From the NCBI RefSeq assembly GCF_004310345.1, contig NZ_SISK01000011.1, forward strand, positions 44,969 through 108,968: a stretch of DNA of 64,000 nucleotides, read 5' to 3'. Both the position numbers and the translations under genes were made by a program. Positions 38,396 to 46,502 of the stretch are shown in pieces. Positions within the stretch are counted from its first letter, which is position 1; the number at the start of each line of letters is the position of its first letter. The notes beneath the pieces were generated by a model, which saw nothing but the letters and a program-made list of their open reading frames with translations, was not told the DNA's origin and did not search any database. This DNA is from Paracoccus subflavus (GTDB lineage: Bacteria > Pseudomonadota > Alphaproteobacteria > Rhodobacterales > Rhodobacteraceae).

Positions 38396-40099
38396 ATGAA
38401 AACAAGAACCGTGTTGTTGGGCGCAGTTGCCTCTTTTGCGATGGCGTCCGCCGCGATGGCGGAACGGGGCAGCGACGGCGCCCTGAACATCATCATGTGG
38501 CAGGCCCCGTCCACAATGAACCCCTATCTGTCCGGGGGCACCAAGGAAATCATCGCCTCCAGCATGACGCTGGAACCCCTGGCGGGAATGACGCCCGAGG
38601 GGGAGCATTACACCCGCCTTGCGGCCGAGATCCCGACGCTGGAAAACGGCGGCATCGCCGAGGATCTGAAATCGGTCACCTGGAAATTGCAGGAAGGGCT
38701 GAAGTGGTCCGACGGCAGCCCTGTCACGGCCGAGGACGTGGTCTTTACCGGCCAGTACTGCATGGACCCCAACGGCGGCTGTTCGCAACTGGCCAAGTTC
38801 GAGGGGATCGAGTCCATCGAGGCGGTCGATGATCTGACCGTCAGGATCAATTTCACCGACGCCATGCCCGATCCCTATTCGGCCTTCGTCGGCTCGCAGT
38901 CGCCGATCCTGCAAAAGGTCCAGTTCGAGAACTGCCTGGGCGCCAATGCCCCGACCTGTACGGACCAGAACTTCAACCCGATCGGCACCGGCCCGTTCCG
39001 GGTGACGCAGTTCCTGACCAACGACGTCATCACCTTCGAGGCCAACCCCGAATACCGCGATCCGGCCAAGCCCGCCTTTGCCACCGCGACCGTCAAGGGC
39101 GGCGGCGATGCGGCGGCAGCCGCGCGCGCGGTTCTGGAAACGGGCGAGTTCGACTATGCCTGGAACACCCAGCTTGCCCCCGACGTGATCGCCGGGATGG
39201 AACAGATGGGCCGAGGCAAGGTCAGCGCGGCCTTTGGCAGCCTTGTGGAACGCATCCATGTCAACCTGACCGATCCGTCGTCGTCCCACCCCGAAGGCGA
39301 GCGTTCGACCGAGGCCCACCCCCACCCCTTCCTGACCGATCCGGCCGTGCGCCAAGCGCTGTCCATGGCCATCGACCGCCAGTTGTTGACGGAAATCGGC
39401 TATGGCACATCGGGCCAGCCCACCTGCAACTATGTCCCCGCGCCCGAGGCCTGGGCGTCCGACAACACCGAATGCCTGACCCAGGACATCGAAGGCGCCA
39501 AGGCGCTGCTGGAGGAAGCCGGCTGGACCGTGGGCGGCAACGGCATCCGCGAAAAGGACGGCGTGCAACTGCGCATGGTTTACCAGACCTCGGTCAACGC
39601 GGTGCGCCAGGACTTTCAGGCGCTGATCAAGCAGTGGTGGTCGGAAATCGGCATCGAGACCGAACTCAAGACCATCGACGCCTCGGTATTCTTCGGCTCG
39701 GACCCCGGCTCGCCGGACACGCTGCAGAAATTCTATGCCGACGTGCAGATGTATGCCGACAACTTCGAGGGCGGCAATCCCGCGCCCTATCTGGCAAAGT
39801 GGACTTGCGACAAGGCCCCCAGCCCCGCGAACCAGTGGCAGGGTGAAAACATCAGCCGTTACTGCGACCCGGCCTATGACGAACTGATGGCCGAACTGTC
39901 GCGGACCGTGGATCCGGCCGAACGCGCCGAGATCGGCAAGCGGCTGAACGACATGCTGACCAAGGAAAGCAACGCGATCATCCCGCTGGTTTATCGCGGC
40001 ACCGCCTCGGCCCATTCCAACACCTTGGGCGGCGTGCAACTGAACGCCTGGGATTCCGAGATGTGGAACGTCGCCGACTGGACCCGCGTCAGCCAGTGA
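38396..40099 (+). CDS. Peptide/oligopeptide ABC transporter substrate-binding protein (family 5)
   Basis: Extracytoplasmic solute-binding protein family 5 (DppA/OppA type), 567 residues. A signal peptide (MKTRTVLLGAVASFAMASAAMA) is followed by a mature protein with the family blocks 'VTWKLQEGLKWSDGSPVTAEDVVFT' and 'DPAVRQALSMAIDRQLLTEIGYG'. It has an unusual number of cysteines for this family (for instance in YCMDPNGGCSQ, NCLGANAPTC and YCDPAY), suggesting disulfides. It leads dppB- and dppC-like permease genes. The ligand could be a peptide, opine or other compound and is not fixed by sequence. Confidence 0.93.
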   Translation: MKTRTVLLGAVASFAMASAAMAERGSDGALNIIMWQAPSTMNPYLSGGTKEIIASSMTLEPLAGMTPEGEHYTRLAAEIPTLENGGIAEDLKSVTWKLQEGLKWSDGSPVTAEDVVFTGQYCMDPNGGCSQLAKFEGIESIEAVDDLTVRINFTDAMPDPYSAFVGSQSPILQKVQFENCLGANAPTCTDQNFNPIGTGPFRVTQFLTNDVITFEANPEYRDPAKPAFATATVKGGGDAAAAARAVLETGEFDYAWNTQLAPDVIAGMEQMGRGKVSAAFGSLVERIHVNLTDPSSSHPEGERSTEAHPHPFLTDPAVRQALSMAIDRQLLTEIGYGTSGQPTCNYVPAPEAWASDNTECLTQDIEGAKALLEEAGWTVGGNGIREKDGVQLRMVYQTSVNAVRQDFQALIKQWWSEIGIETELKTIDASVFFGSDPGSPDTLQKFYADVQMYADNFEGGNPAPYLAKWTCDKAPSPANQWQGENISRYCDPAYDELMAELSRTVDPAERAEIGKRLNDMLTKESNAIIPLVYRGTASAHSNTLGGVQLNAWDSEMWNVADWTRVSQ

Positions 40100-40196
40100 C
40101 GTTGGCAGGCCCTGCGATCCGTCGCGGGGCCGCACAGGGCGCGGGCCGCATCCAGGGCGGCCTGCGCCATCCGATTCCGCCTGATCGAGGCATACG

Positions 40197-41204
40197 ATGC
40201 TGACATTCACCATCCGGCGCCTGCTGCTGGCCATCCCGACGCTGCTGTTCATTTCGCTGGTGATCTTTCTGCTGCTCGAGGCCTCGCCCGGCGATCCGCT
40301 GGCCGACGTTCCCCTGACGGTCCCGCCCGAGGTCCGCGAGCGCATGCGCGAGGCCCTGGGCCTGGGGTCGCCCTGGTATGTGCGCTATGTCCTGTGGCTG
40401 AAGCAGTTCTTCTGGGTGGAACCGCTCTACTGGTTCGACCAAGCTTTCGGCACGCAGTTCAGCGCCGGGATGCAGCGCATCATCAGCTTCCAGTCGCGCA
40501 GCCCGGTTTTCGACATCATCGCACAGCGCGTGCCGCAGACGCTGACCGTCGTGGGGTTCAGCTATCTGGTCGGCATCCTGATCGCGATCCCCATCGGCAT
40601 CCTGTCGGCCTACAGGCAATATTCCTGGTTCGACCAGATCGGCACCTTCGTGTCGATGATCGGCTTTTCGATGCCCACGTTCTTCACGGGGGTGGTTCTG
40701 ATCATCATTTTCGGGGTCAAGCTGCAATGGTTCCCCTCGGTCTATGACACCACCCTGGTGGTGCGCGACTGGGACAGCTTTCTGGCGCAGGTGCGGCAGA
40801 TGATCATGCCGGTGACGGTTCTGGCGCTCTACAACGCGGCGCAGATCAGCCGCTTCATGCGCGCCTCCATGCTGGACAACCTGCGGCAGGACTATGTCCG
40901 CACCGCCCGCGCCAAGGGCCTGTCAGAGCGGACCGTGGTGCTGAAGCATGTCCTGCGCAACAGCCTGATCCCGGTGATCACCGTGATCGCACTGGGCCTG
41001 CCGACGGTGTTTGGCGGCGCCATCATCACCGAACAGGTCTTCAAGGTGAACGGCCTGGGCCAGTTGCTGATCACCGCGATCCACGGCAACGACATTCCCA
41101 TGGTGCTGACGCTGACATTCATGTTCGCGATCCTGATCGTGCTGTTCACCCTGATCGCCGACATTCTGTACGGCATCCTTGATCCGAGGATCCGCTATGA
41201 CTGA
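40197..41204 (+). CDS. Peptide-type ABC transporter permease (DppB-like)
   Basis: Inner-membrane permease of 335 residues with six membrane segments. It starts MLTFTIRRLLLAIPTLLFISLVIFLLLEASPGDPL, the classical DppB/OppB N-terminus, and carries the EAA-type loop 'DYVRTARAKGLSERTVVLKHVLRNSLIPVIT' that contacts the ATPase. The stop lies 8 nt inside the next permease gene. Confidence 0.95.
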   Translation: MLTFTIRRLLLAIPTLLFISLVIFLLLEASPGDPLADVPLTVPPEVRERMREALGLGSPWYVRYVLWLKQFFWVEPLYWFDQAFGTQFSAGMQRIISFQSRSPVFDIIAQRVPQTLTVVGFSYLVGILIAIPIGILSAYRQYSWFDQIGTFVSMIGFSMPTFFTGVVLIIIFGVKLQWFPSVYDTTLVVRDWDSFLAQVRQMIMPVTVLALYNAAQISRFMRASMLDNLRQDYVRTARAKGLSERTVVLKHVLRNSLIPVITVIALGLPTVFGGAIITEQVFKVNGLGQLLITAIHGNDIPMVLTLTFMFAILIVLFTLIADILYGILDPRIRYD

Positions 41205-42192
41205 GACGGAGCGCCAGCACCAACTGAGCGTGGCCGAAACGGTTGACGCGGCCGCCGCTCAGGCCGGGGCCGCCACCGCCCTGCCGCCCGACGACCCCCT
41301 TCATGCCGGAGGTGAGACGCGCAGCCAGTGGCGCGACATCTGGCGCCAGTTCCGCAGCCACAAGGGCGCCATTGTGGCGCTGGTGCTGTTCGTGGGGATC
41401 ATCCTGTTTGTTCTGGTGGGTCCGCTGATCTGGACCATCGACCCGACTTATGTGGACATCCGCGCGCGCAATTCGGGCTTTTCGGCGGCCCATCCGCTGG
41501 GTACCGACCAGTTGGGCCGCGACATGCTGGCGCGGCTGATGGCGGGGGGGCAGGTGTCCATCGCGGTCGGCCTGACCGCCATGATCATCGCGGTGTCGCT
41601 GGGCAGCCTGATCGGTCTGCTGTCGGGCTATTTCCGGCGGCTGGATGCGCCCCTGATGCGGCTGACGGAACTGTTCCTGGCCCTGCCGCTGCTGCCGCTG
41701 CTGCTGCTGATGGTGACGCTGTTCCGCGAGCCCCTGTCGCAGAACTTCGGCCCGGCCCTGGGCATCTTCATCCTGATCGTGTCGGCCATCGGCGCGACAA
41801 GCTGGATGCAGGCCGCGCGCATCGTGCGCGGCGACGTTCTGGGCCTGAAGGAACGCGAGTTCATCCTGGCCGCCAAATCCATCGGCACGCCCGCCCACCG
41901 CATGATCCTGCGCCACGTCCTGCCCAATGTCCTTTCGCCCATCATGGTGGCCGCGACCCTGGGCATCGCCACGGCGATCATCACCGAAAGCGCGCTGAGT
42001 TTCCTCGGCCTGGGCTTTCCGCCCGATTTCCCGACCTGGGGGCGGCTGCTCTATGACGCGGTGGACCAGATGATCCAGTATCCGTCGCGGGTGATCCTGC
42101 CGGGGGTGTTCATTTCGCTGACGGTTCTGTGCGTGAACTATATCGGCGACGGGCTGCGCGACGCGATGGACCCCCGCATCCGAGGACGCTAA
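41197..42192 (+). CDS. Peptide-type ABC transporter permease (DppC-like)
   Basis: Second permease, 331 residues. A hydrophilic N-terminal tail of about 55 residues precedes a membrane helix ('AIVALVLFVGIILFVLVGPLIW'), the DppC block 'HPLGTDQLGRDMLARLMAGGQVSIAVGL', and the EAA loop 'EFILAAKSIGTPAHRMILRHVLPNV'. The start MTETERQHQ overlaps the end of the DppB-like gene by 8 nt; an ATG 18 nt upstream is less likely. It ends the plus-strand part of the importer. Confidence 0.95.
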   Translation: MTETERQHQLSVAETVDAAAAQAGAATALPPDDPLHAGGETRSQWRDIWRQFRSHKGAIVALVLFVGIILFVLVGPLIWTIDPTYVDIRARNSGFSAAHPLGTDQLGRDMLARLMAGGQVSIAVGLTAMIIAVSLGSLIGLLSGYFRRLDAPLMRLTELFLALPLLPLLLLMVTLFREPLSQNFGPALGIFILIVSAIGATSWMQAARIVRGDVLGLKEREFILAAKSIGTPAHRMILRHVLPNVLSPIMVAATLGIATAIITESALSFLGLGFPPDFPTWGRLLYDAVDQMIQYPSRVILPGVFISLTVLCVNYIGDGLRDAMDPRIRGR

Positions 42193-42206
42193 TTCGCGCC
42201 CGACGT

Positions 42207-42221
42207 GAACGAAGGCGGAAC
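42207..42221. promoter_or_regulatory. LexA-type SOS box GAAC-N7-GAAC before uvrD
   Basis: GAAC (42207-42210), GAAGGCG, GAAC (42218-42221) is an exact match to the alphaproteobacterial LexA operator, described in Rhodobacter sphaeroides as GTTC-N7-GTTC or its complement. It lies 42 nt before the chosen uvrD start, and uvrD is SOS controlled in many bacteria. Confidence 0.65.
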
Positions 42222-42262
42222 ATGGGCTTTCCATGATCCGCCCTTGCCCCTATGTTGGCGGG

Positions 42263-44638
42263 ATGGAGCTTCTGGACGATTCCGACGACATGGGCGATGT
42301 GCCGCTGTCCCGCCGTGCGATGGCCGCACGGCCTGCGCCCTATCTGGACGGGCTGAACCCGGCGCAACGCACCGCGGTGGAAACGATGGACGGCCCCGTC
42401 CTGATGCTGGCGGGCGCCGGCACCGGCAAGACGCGGGCGCTGACCACGCGCATCGCGCATCTGCTGACTCTGGGCCGGGCGCGGCCGGGCCAGATCCTGG
42501 CCGTGACCTTTACCAACAAGGCCGCGCGGGAAATGAAGAACCGCATCGCCCGCCTGCTGGGCGAAACGGTCGAGGGGATGCCCTGGCTGGGCACCTTTCA
42601 CAGCATCAGCGTCAAGATCCTGCGCCGCCATGCCGAACTGATCGGCAATGGCGCGGTGCACCTCAAGCCCAGCTTCACCATCCTGGATACCGACGACCAG
42701 ATCCGGCTGCTGAAGCAACTGATCCAGGCCGAGAACCTGGACGAGAAACGCTGGCCCGCCCGGCAGTTAGCCGGGTTGATCGACGGCTGGAAGAACCGCT
42801 GCCTGACCCCCTCTCAATTGCCCAAGGGGGAAATGACCGTCTTCGACGGATGGGGCGGACGGCTTTACAAGGCGTACCAGGACCGGTTGCTGACGCTGAA
42901 CGCGGTCGATTTCGGCGACCTGCTGATGCACTGCGTGACGCTGTTCCAGGCGCATCCCGACGTGCTGCGGTCCTGGCAGGATCGGTTCCGCTATATCCTG
43001 GTGGACGAATATCAGGATACCAACGTCGCCCAGTATCTGTGGCTGCGCCTGCTGGCCCAGGGGCACCGCAACATCTGCTGCGTGGGGGACGACGACCAGT
43101 CCATCTATGGCTGGCGGGGGGCCGAGGTCGGCAACATCCTGCGGTTCGAGAAGGACTTTCCCGGCGCGCAGGTGATCCGTCTGGAACAGAACTATCGCTC
43201 TACCCCGCAGATTCTGGCTACTGCATCCGGCCTGATCGCCGCCAATCAGGGCCGCCTTGGCAAGACCCTGTGGACCGAGGCCGAGGGCGGAGAGAAGGTG
43301 CGCCTGATCGGCCATTGGGACAGCGAGGCCGAGGCCCGCTGGATCGGCGAGGAGATCGAGGCCTTTCACGGCGGCCACCGCGCCGCCATCGGCCGCACCA
43401 GCCTGAACGACATCGCCATCCTGGTGCGCGCGTCCCATCAGATGCGGGCCTTCGAGGATCGCTTCATGTCGATCGGCCTGCCCTATCGCGTGATCGGCGG
43501 CCCGCGTTTCTATGAGCGTGCCGAGATTCGCGACGCGATGGCCTATTTCCGGCTGGTGGTCAGCCCCGCCGACGATCTGGCCTTTGAACGGATCGCCAAC
43601 ACGCCCAAGCGCGGCCTGGGCGAAAAGGGGGTGCAGGCGATCCAGGCCATGGCACGGGCGCGCGGGCTGTCGTTGCTGGACGGGACCGTGGCCGCGCTGA
43701 CGGCGGGCGATCTGTCGGGCAAGGCCGCCGCCAGTATGCGCCAGTTCACCGAGGCCGTGGGCCGCTGGCACGCCGACGCCTTGGACGATCGCGTGAACCA
43801 TGTCGAACTGGCCGAACGGATCCTGGACGAATCCGGCTATACCGCGATGTGGCAGAATGACAAATCACCCGATGCGCCGGGGCGGCTGGACAACCTCAAG
43901 GAACTGGTCAAGGCTTTGGAGGAATTCGAGAACCTTCAGGGCTTCCTGGAGCATGTCGCCCTGGTCATGGACCGCGACGACGGCGAATCCGCCGAACAGG
44001 TCAGCATCATGACCCTGCACGCCGCCAAGGGGCTGGAGTTTCCCGTCGTCTTTCTGCCGGGCTGGGAGGACGGGCTGTTCCCCAGCCAGCGCGCCATGGA
44101 CGAAAGCGGCACCAAGGGATTGGAGGAGGAACGGCGGCTGGCCTATGTCGGCATCACCCGCGCCGAACGCCTGGCGACGATCAGCTTTGCCGGCAACCGG
44201 CGGCTTTACGGCCAGTGGCAGAGCAGTATGCCCTCGCGTTTCGTCGATGAACTGCCGGCCGAGCATGTCGAAGTCCTGACCCCTCCGGGCCTTTACGGGG
44301 GCGGCTACGGCGCGGCGATGGCATTCGCGGCGGGCGGGCCGGTCAATGCGCTGCAGGAACGCGCGGCCAAGGCCGATGTGTATAATTCGCCCGGCTGGAA
44401 GCGGATGCAGACGCGGGCGGGTGAACGCAAGGCGCCGGTCCACCGCACGCCCGTCATCATCGACGCCGAACCGGCGGCGAAATTCGCCGTGGGCGACCGC
44501 GTGAGCCACGCGAAATTCGGCGACGGCACGATCATGGGCATTGCCGAGGATACGCTGACCATTCAATTCGCAACCGGCTTCAAGACCATCAAGGCGGCCT
44601 ATGTGCAGCCCGTGGGGGGTGGCGACGTGCCGTTCTGA
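42263..44638 (+). CDS. uvrD: ATP-dependent DNA helicase UvrD/PcrA
   Basis: Superfamily 1A helicase for nucleotide-excision and mismatch repair, 791 residues. Q motif and Walker A are 'LNPAQRTAVETMDGPVLMLAGAGTGKTRAL', Walker B is 'YILVDEYQDTNVAQY', followed by 'CCVGDDDQSIYGWRGAE' and 'LEQNYRS' motifs; motif V/VI 'IMTLHAAKGLEFPVVFLPG' and 'RRLAYVGITRAER' are present. The C-terminal tail ends in a Tudor-like region ('GDRVSHAKFGDGTIMGI'). The start is uncertain: ATG at 42263 (MELLDDSDD) has GGCGGG almost touching it, and an ATG at 42233 is the alternative. A LexA-type box lies upstream. Confidence 0.95.
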   Translation: MELLDDSDDMGDVPLSRRAMAARPAPYLDGLNPAQRTAVETMDGPVLMLAGAGTGKTRALTTRIAHLLTLGRARPGQILAVTFTNKAAREMKNRIARLLGETVEGMPWLGTFHSISVKILRRHAELIGNGAVHLKPSFTILDTDDQIRLLKQLIQAENLDEKRWPARQLAGLIDGWKNRCLTPSQLPKGEMTVFDGWGGRLYKAYQDRLLTLNAVDFGDLLMHCVTLFQAHPDVLRSWQDRFRYILVDEYQDTNVAQYLWLRLLAQGHRNICCVGDDDQSIYGWRGAEVGNILRFEKDFPGAQVIRLEQNYRSTPQILATASGLIAANQGRLGKTLWTEAEGGEKVRLIGHWDSEAEARWIGEEIEAFHGGHRAAIGRTSLNDIAILVRASHQMRAFEDRFMSIGLPYRVIGGPRFYERAEIRDAMAYFRLVVSPADDLAFERIANTPKRGLGEKGVQAIQAMARARGLSLLDGTVAALTAGDLSGKAAASMRQFTEAVGRWHADALDDRVNHVELAERILDESGYTAMWQNDKSPDAPGRLDNLKELVKALEEFENLQGFLEHVALVMDRDDGESAEQVSIMTLHAAKGLEFPVVFLPGWEDGLFPSQRAMDESGTKGLEEERRLAYVGITRAERLATISFAGNRRLYGQWQSSMPSRFVDELPAEHVEVLTPPGLYGGGYGAAMAFAAGGPVNALQERAAKADVYNSPGWKRMQTRAGERKAPVHRTPVIIDAEPAAKFAVGDRVSHAKFGDGTIMGIAEDTLTIQFATGFKTIKAAYVQPVGGGDVPF

Positions 44639-44699
44639 CCCGCTGGCCCCCTGTCCGGCGTGGTGCTAGGTTGCCGGAAACCATCGGGACCACCACGCC

Positions 44700-44981
44700 T
44701 TGGCCGCCTTTTTCCGCCTGATCCTGTTCCTGCTGATCGCCCAGACGGTGTTCTATCTGCTGTTGCGGGTCTATCTGCGATCGCTGCGGACCGAGCGGCT
44801 GGAAGACATCTGGGACGAACGCCATCCCGCCATGCCGGGGAACACCCCTGCACGGCGCGCGTTCGTCCGCAGGTCCATGATCGGCTTCGACAGGACGCTG
44901 CGTTCGCGGCTGTTGCTGCTGGTCTTCGTGCTGCCCAATCTGGCAGTGGCGGGCATCATCTATTGGGTCAACTGGCAATAA
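44700..44981 (+). CDS. Small two-helix membrane protein of unknown function
   Basis: A 93-residue protein with two hydrophobic segments (about residues 3-22 'FFRLILFLLIAQTVFYLLLR' and 70-90 'LLLLVFVLPNLAVAGIIYWV') around a charged loop. It seems to begin with TTG at 44700; no ATG in the frame gives the first helix. It is followed after 12 nt by a DUF1523-like gene on the same strand, so they probably act together. I do not recognise a named family. Confidence 0.7.
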   Translation: MAAFFRLILFLLIAQTVFYLLLRVYLRSLRTERLEDIWDERHPAMPGNTPARRAFVRRSMIGFDRTLRSRLLLLVFVLPNLAVAGIIYWVNWQ

Positions 44982-44993
44982 GGACGCTGGCAC

Positions 44994-45557
44994 ATGCATT
45001 ATTTCAAGGTCGTGGTCGGCGTGCTGTTCGGCATCGCGGTGTTCCTGTTTCTGGATTATACCCTGCCGTCCCAGAACACGGTGCGGATCACCAACACCTA
45101 TAACCGCCTGACCTCGGTCACGGCATCGAACGCCATCTTCTATGCGTCCGACAACACCGGCACGGTGGAAAATGCCCAGGGCCAGCGGGACGTTCGCTTC
45201 ATCGAAACCGTGCGCCCGAACGGTGAAGTCTTCGTTTATCGCAACGAGGATACCGGCTGGATCTGGCCGCCCTATTTCAAATACGACAGCGCCAACCTTC
45301 AGGCCGAGGCGACGAACCTGCAATCGACCCGCGACAACCCGCAATGGGTCAACATCACCGCCTATGGCTGGCGGCTGGCCTTCCTGTCCACCTATCCCAA
45401 CGCGGTCAGCATCGACACGCTGGCCGGGCCGAACGAACGCCCGCGCAACTGGGCCGCATCCATCGTGTGCATGTTGCTGCTGGCGCTGCTGGCCTTGTTC
45501 TGGCGGATGTGGTCGCAGTTCCAGGAACGCGGGATCGCCTGGCGGAGGAGGGCATGA
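44994..45557 (+). CDS. DUF1523-family membrane protein
   Basis: A 187-residue protein with an N-terminal membrane helix (residues about 5-22), a periplasm-facing domain rich in aromatic residues ('VTASNAIFYASDNTGTVENAQGQRDVRFIETV', 'NEDTGWIWPPYFKYDSANLQAEATNL') and a second helix near the C-terminus (about 153-171) before a basic tail. This matches my memory of the DUF1523 family, found mostly in alphaproteobacteria; the function is unknown. Its TGA overlaps the deoC ATG. Confidence 0.82.
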   Translation: MHYFKVVVGVLFGIAVFLFLDYTLPSQNTVRITNTYNRLTSVTASNAIFYASDNTGTVENAQGQRDVRFIETVRPNGEVFVYRNEDTGWIWPPYFKYDSANLQAEATNLQSTRDNPQWVNITAYGWRLAFLSTYPNAVSIDTLAGPNERPRNWAASIVCMLLLALLALFWRMWSQFQERGIAWRRRA

Positions 45558-46495
45558 CGCTCAATCCCGGCACCGACCTGCGCAGCGATGCATTGTCCGA
45601 AATCCGCATCAACACCCCAGCCGTGGAACGCCGCGCGGCCACCCTGCCCGCCCGACGCAGCCTGAAAAGGGATCACCAGGCGGCCTGGCTGCTGAACGCC
45701 GTGCGCTGCATCGACCTGACCACCCTGGCGGGCGATGACACGCCCGACAGGGTGGCGCGGCTGTGCGCCAAGGCCCGCCAGCCCATCGCGCCCGAGCTGC
45801 TGGAGGCGATGGGCGTTTCCGGCCTGACCACCGGCGCGGTCTGCGTTTATCCGACCATGATTGCGCCTGCAAAACGCGCGCTTGGCAATTCCGGCATCCC
45901 GGTCGCCAGCGTCGCCACGGGCTTTCCGGCGGGCCTGATGCCCCTCAACCTGCGCCTGGCCGAGGTCCTTTATGCCGTCGAGCATGGCGCGGATGAAATC
46001 GACATCGTCATCACCCGTGCCCATGTCCTGCGCGGCGAATGGACGGCGCTGTATGACGAACTGCGCGCGATGCGCGAAGCCTGCGGGTCGGCGAAGATGA
46101 AGGCGATCCTGGCGACGGGCGACCTGAAATCGCTGGAAAATGTCGCCAGGGCCAGCCATGTGGCCATGCAGGCGGGCGCGGACTGGATCAAGACCTCGAC
46201 CGGCAAGGAAGCTGTGAACGCCACCCTGCCCGTGTCGCTGGTCATGTGCCGCGCGATCCGCGACTATCGCGACCAGACCGGCCATGTCGTCGGCTTCAAG
46301 CCTGCCGGCGGCCTGCGGACCGCCAAGGACGCGCTGAACTGGCAGGTGCTGATGGCCGAGGAACTGGGCCGCGACTGGCTGCGTCCCGAGTTGTTCCGCA
46401 TCGGCGCATCATCCCTGCTTGGCGATATCGAACGCCAGATCAGCCACTATGTGACCGGCCGCTATGCCGCCGCCCATCGCCAAGCCATTGCCTGA
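45554..46495 (+). CDS. deoC: Deoxyribose-phosphate aldolase
   Basis: Class I aldolase that splits 2-deoxyribose 5-phosphate into glyceraldehyde 3-phosphate and acetaldehyde during deoxynucleoside breakdown. The 313-residue protein has the long N-terminal extension common in proteobacterial DeoC. Catalytic residues are in 'ADEIDIVITRAHVL' (Asp), 'MKAILATGDL' (the lysine before AIL) and 'WIKTSTGKEAVNATL' (the Schiff-base region), with 'VGFKPAGGLRT' after. Its ATG overlaps the DUF1523 stop, and the aldehyde dehydrogenase gene begins 7 nt later, which fits disposal of the acetaldehyde. Confidence 0.95.
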   Translation: MTLNPGTDLRSDALSEIRINTPAVERRAATLPARRSLKRDHQAAWLLNAVRCIDLTTLAGDDTPDRVARLCAKARQPIAPELLEAMGVSGLTTGAVCVYPTMIAPAKRALGNSGIPVASVATGFPAGLMPLNLRLAEVLYAVEHGADEIDIVITRAHVLRGEWTALYDELRAMREACGSAKMKAILATGDLKSLENVARASHVAMQAGADWIKTSTGKEAVNATLPVSLVMCRAIRDYRDQTGHVVGFKPAGGLRTAKDALNWQVLMAEELGRDWLRPELFRIGASSLLGDIERQISHYVTGRYAAAHRQAIA

Positions 46496-46502
46496 GGCCC
46501 AA

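Noticed and set aside
38141..40345. Extension of the fused ATPase frame far upstream
   Set aside because: This part is antisense to the binding-protein gene; the ATPase domain starts at MLDDKPLVS, 38140.
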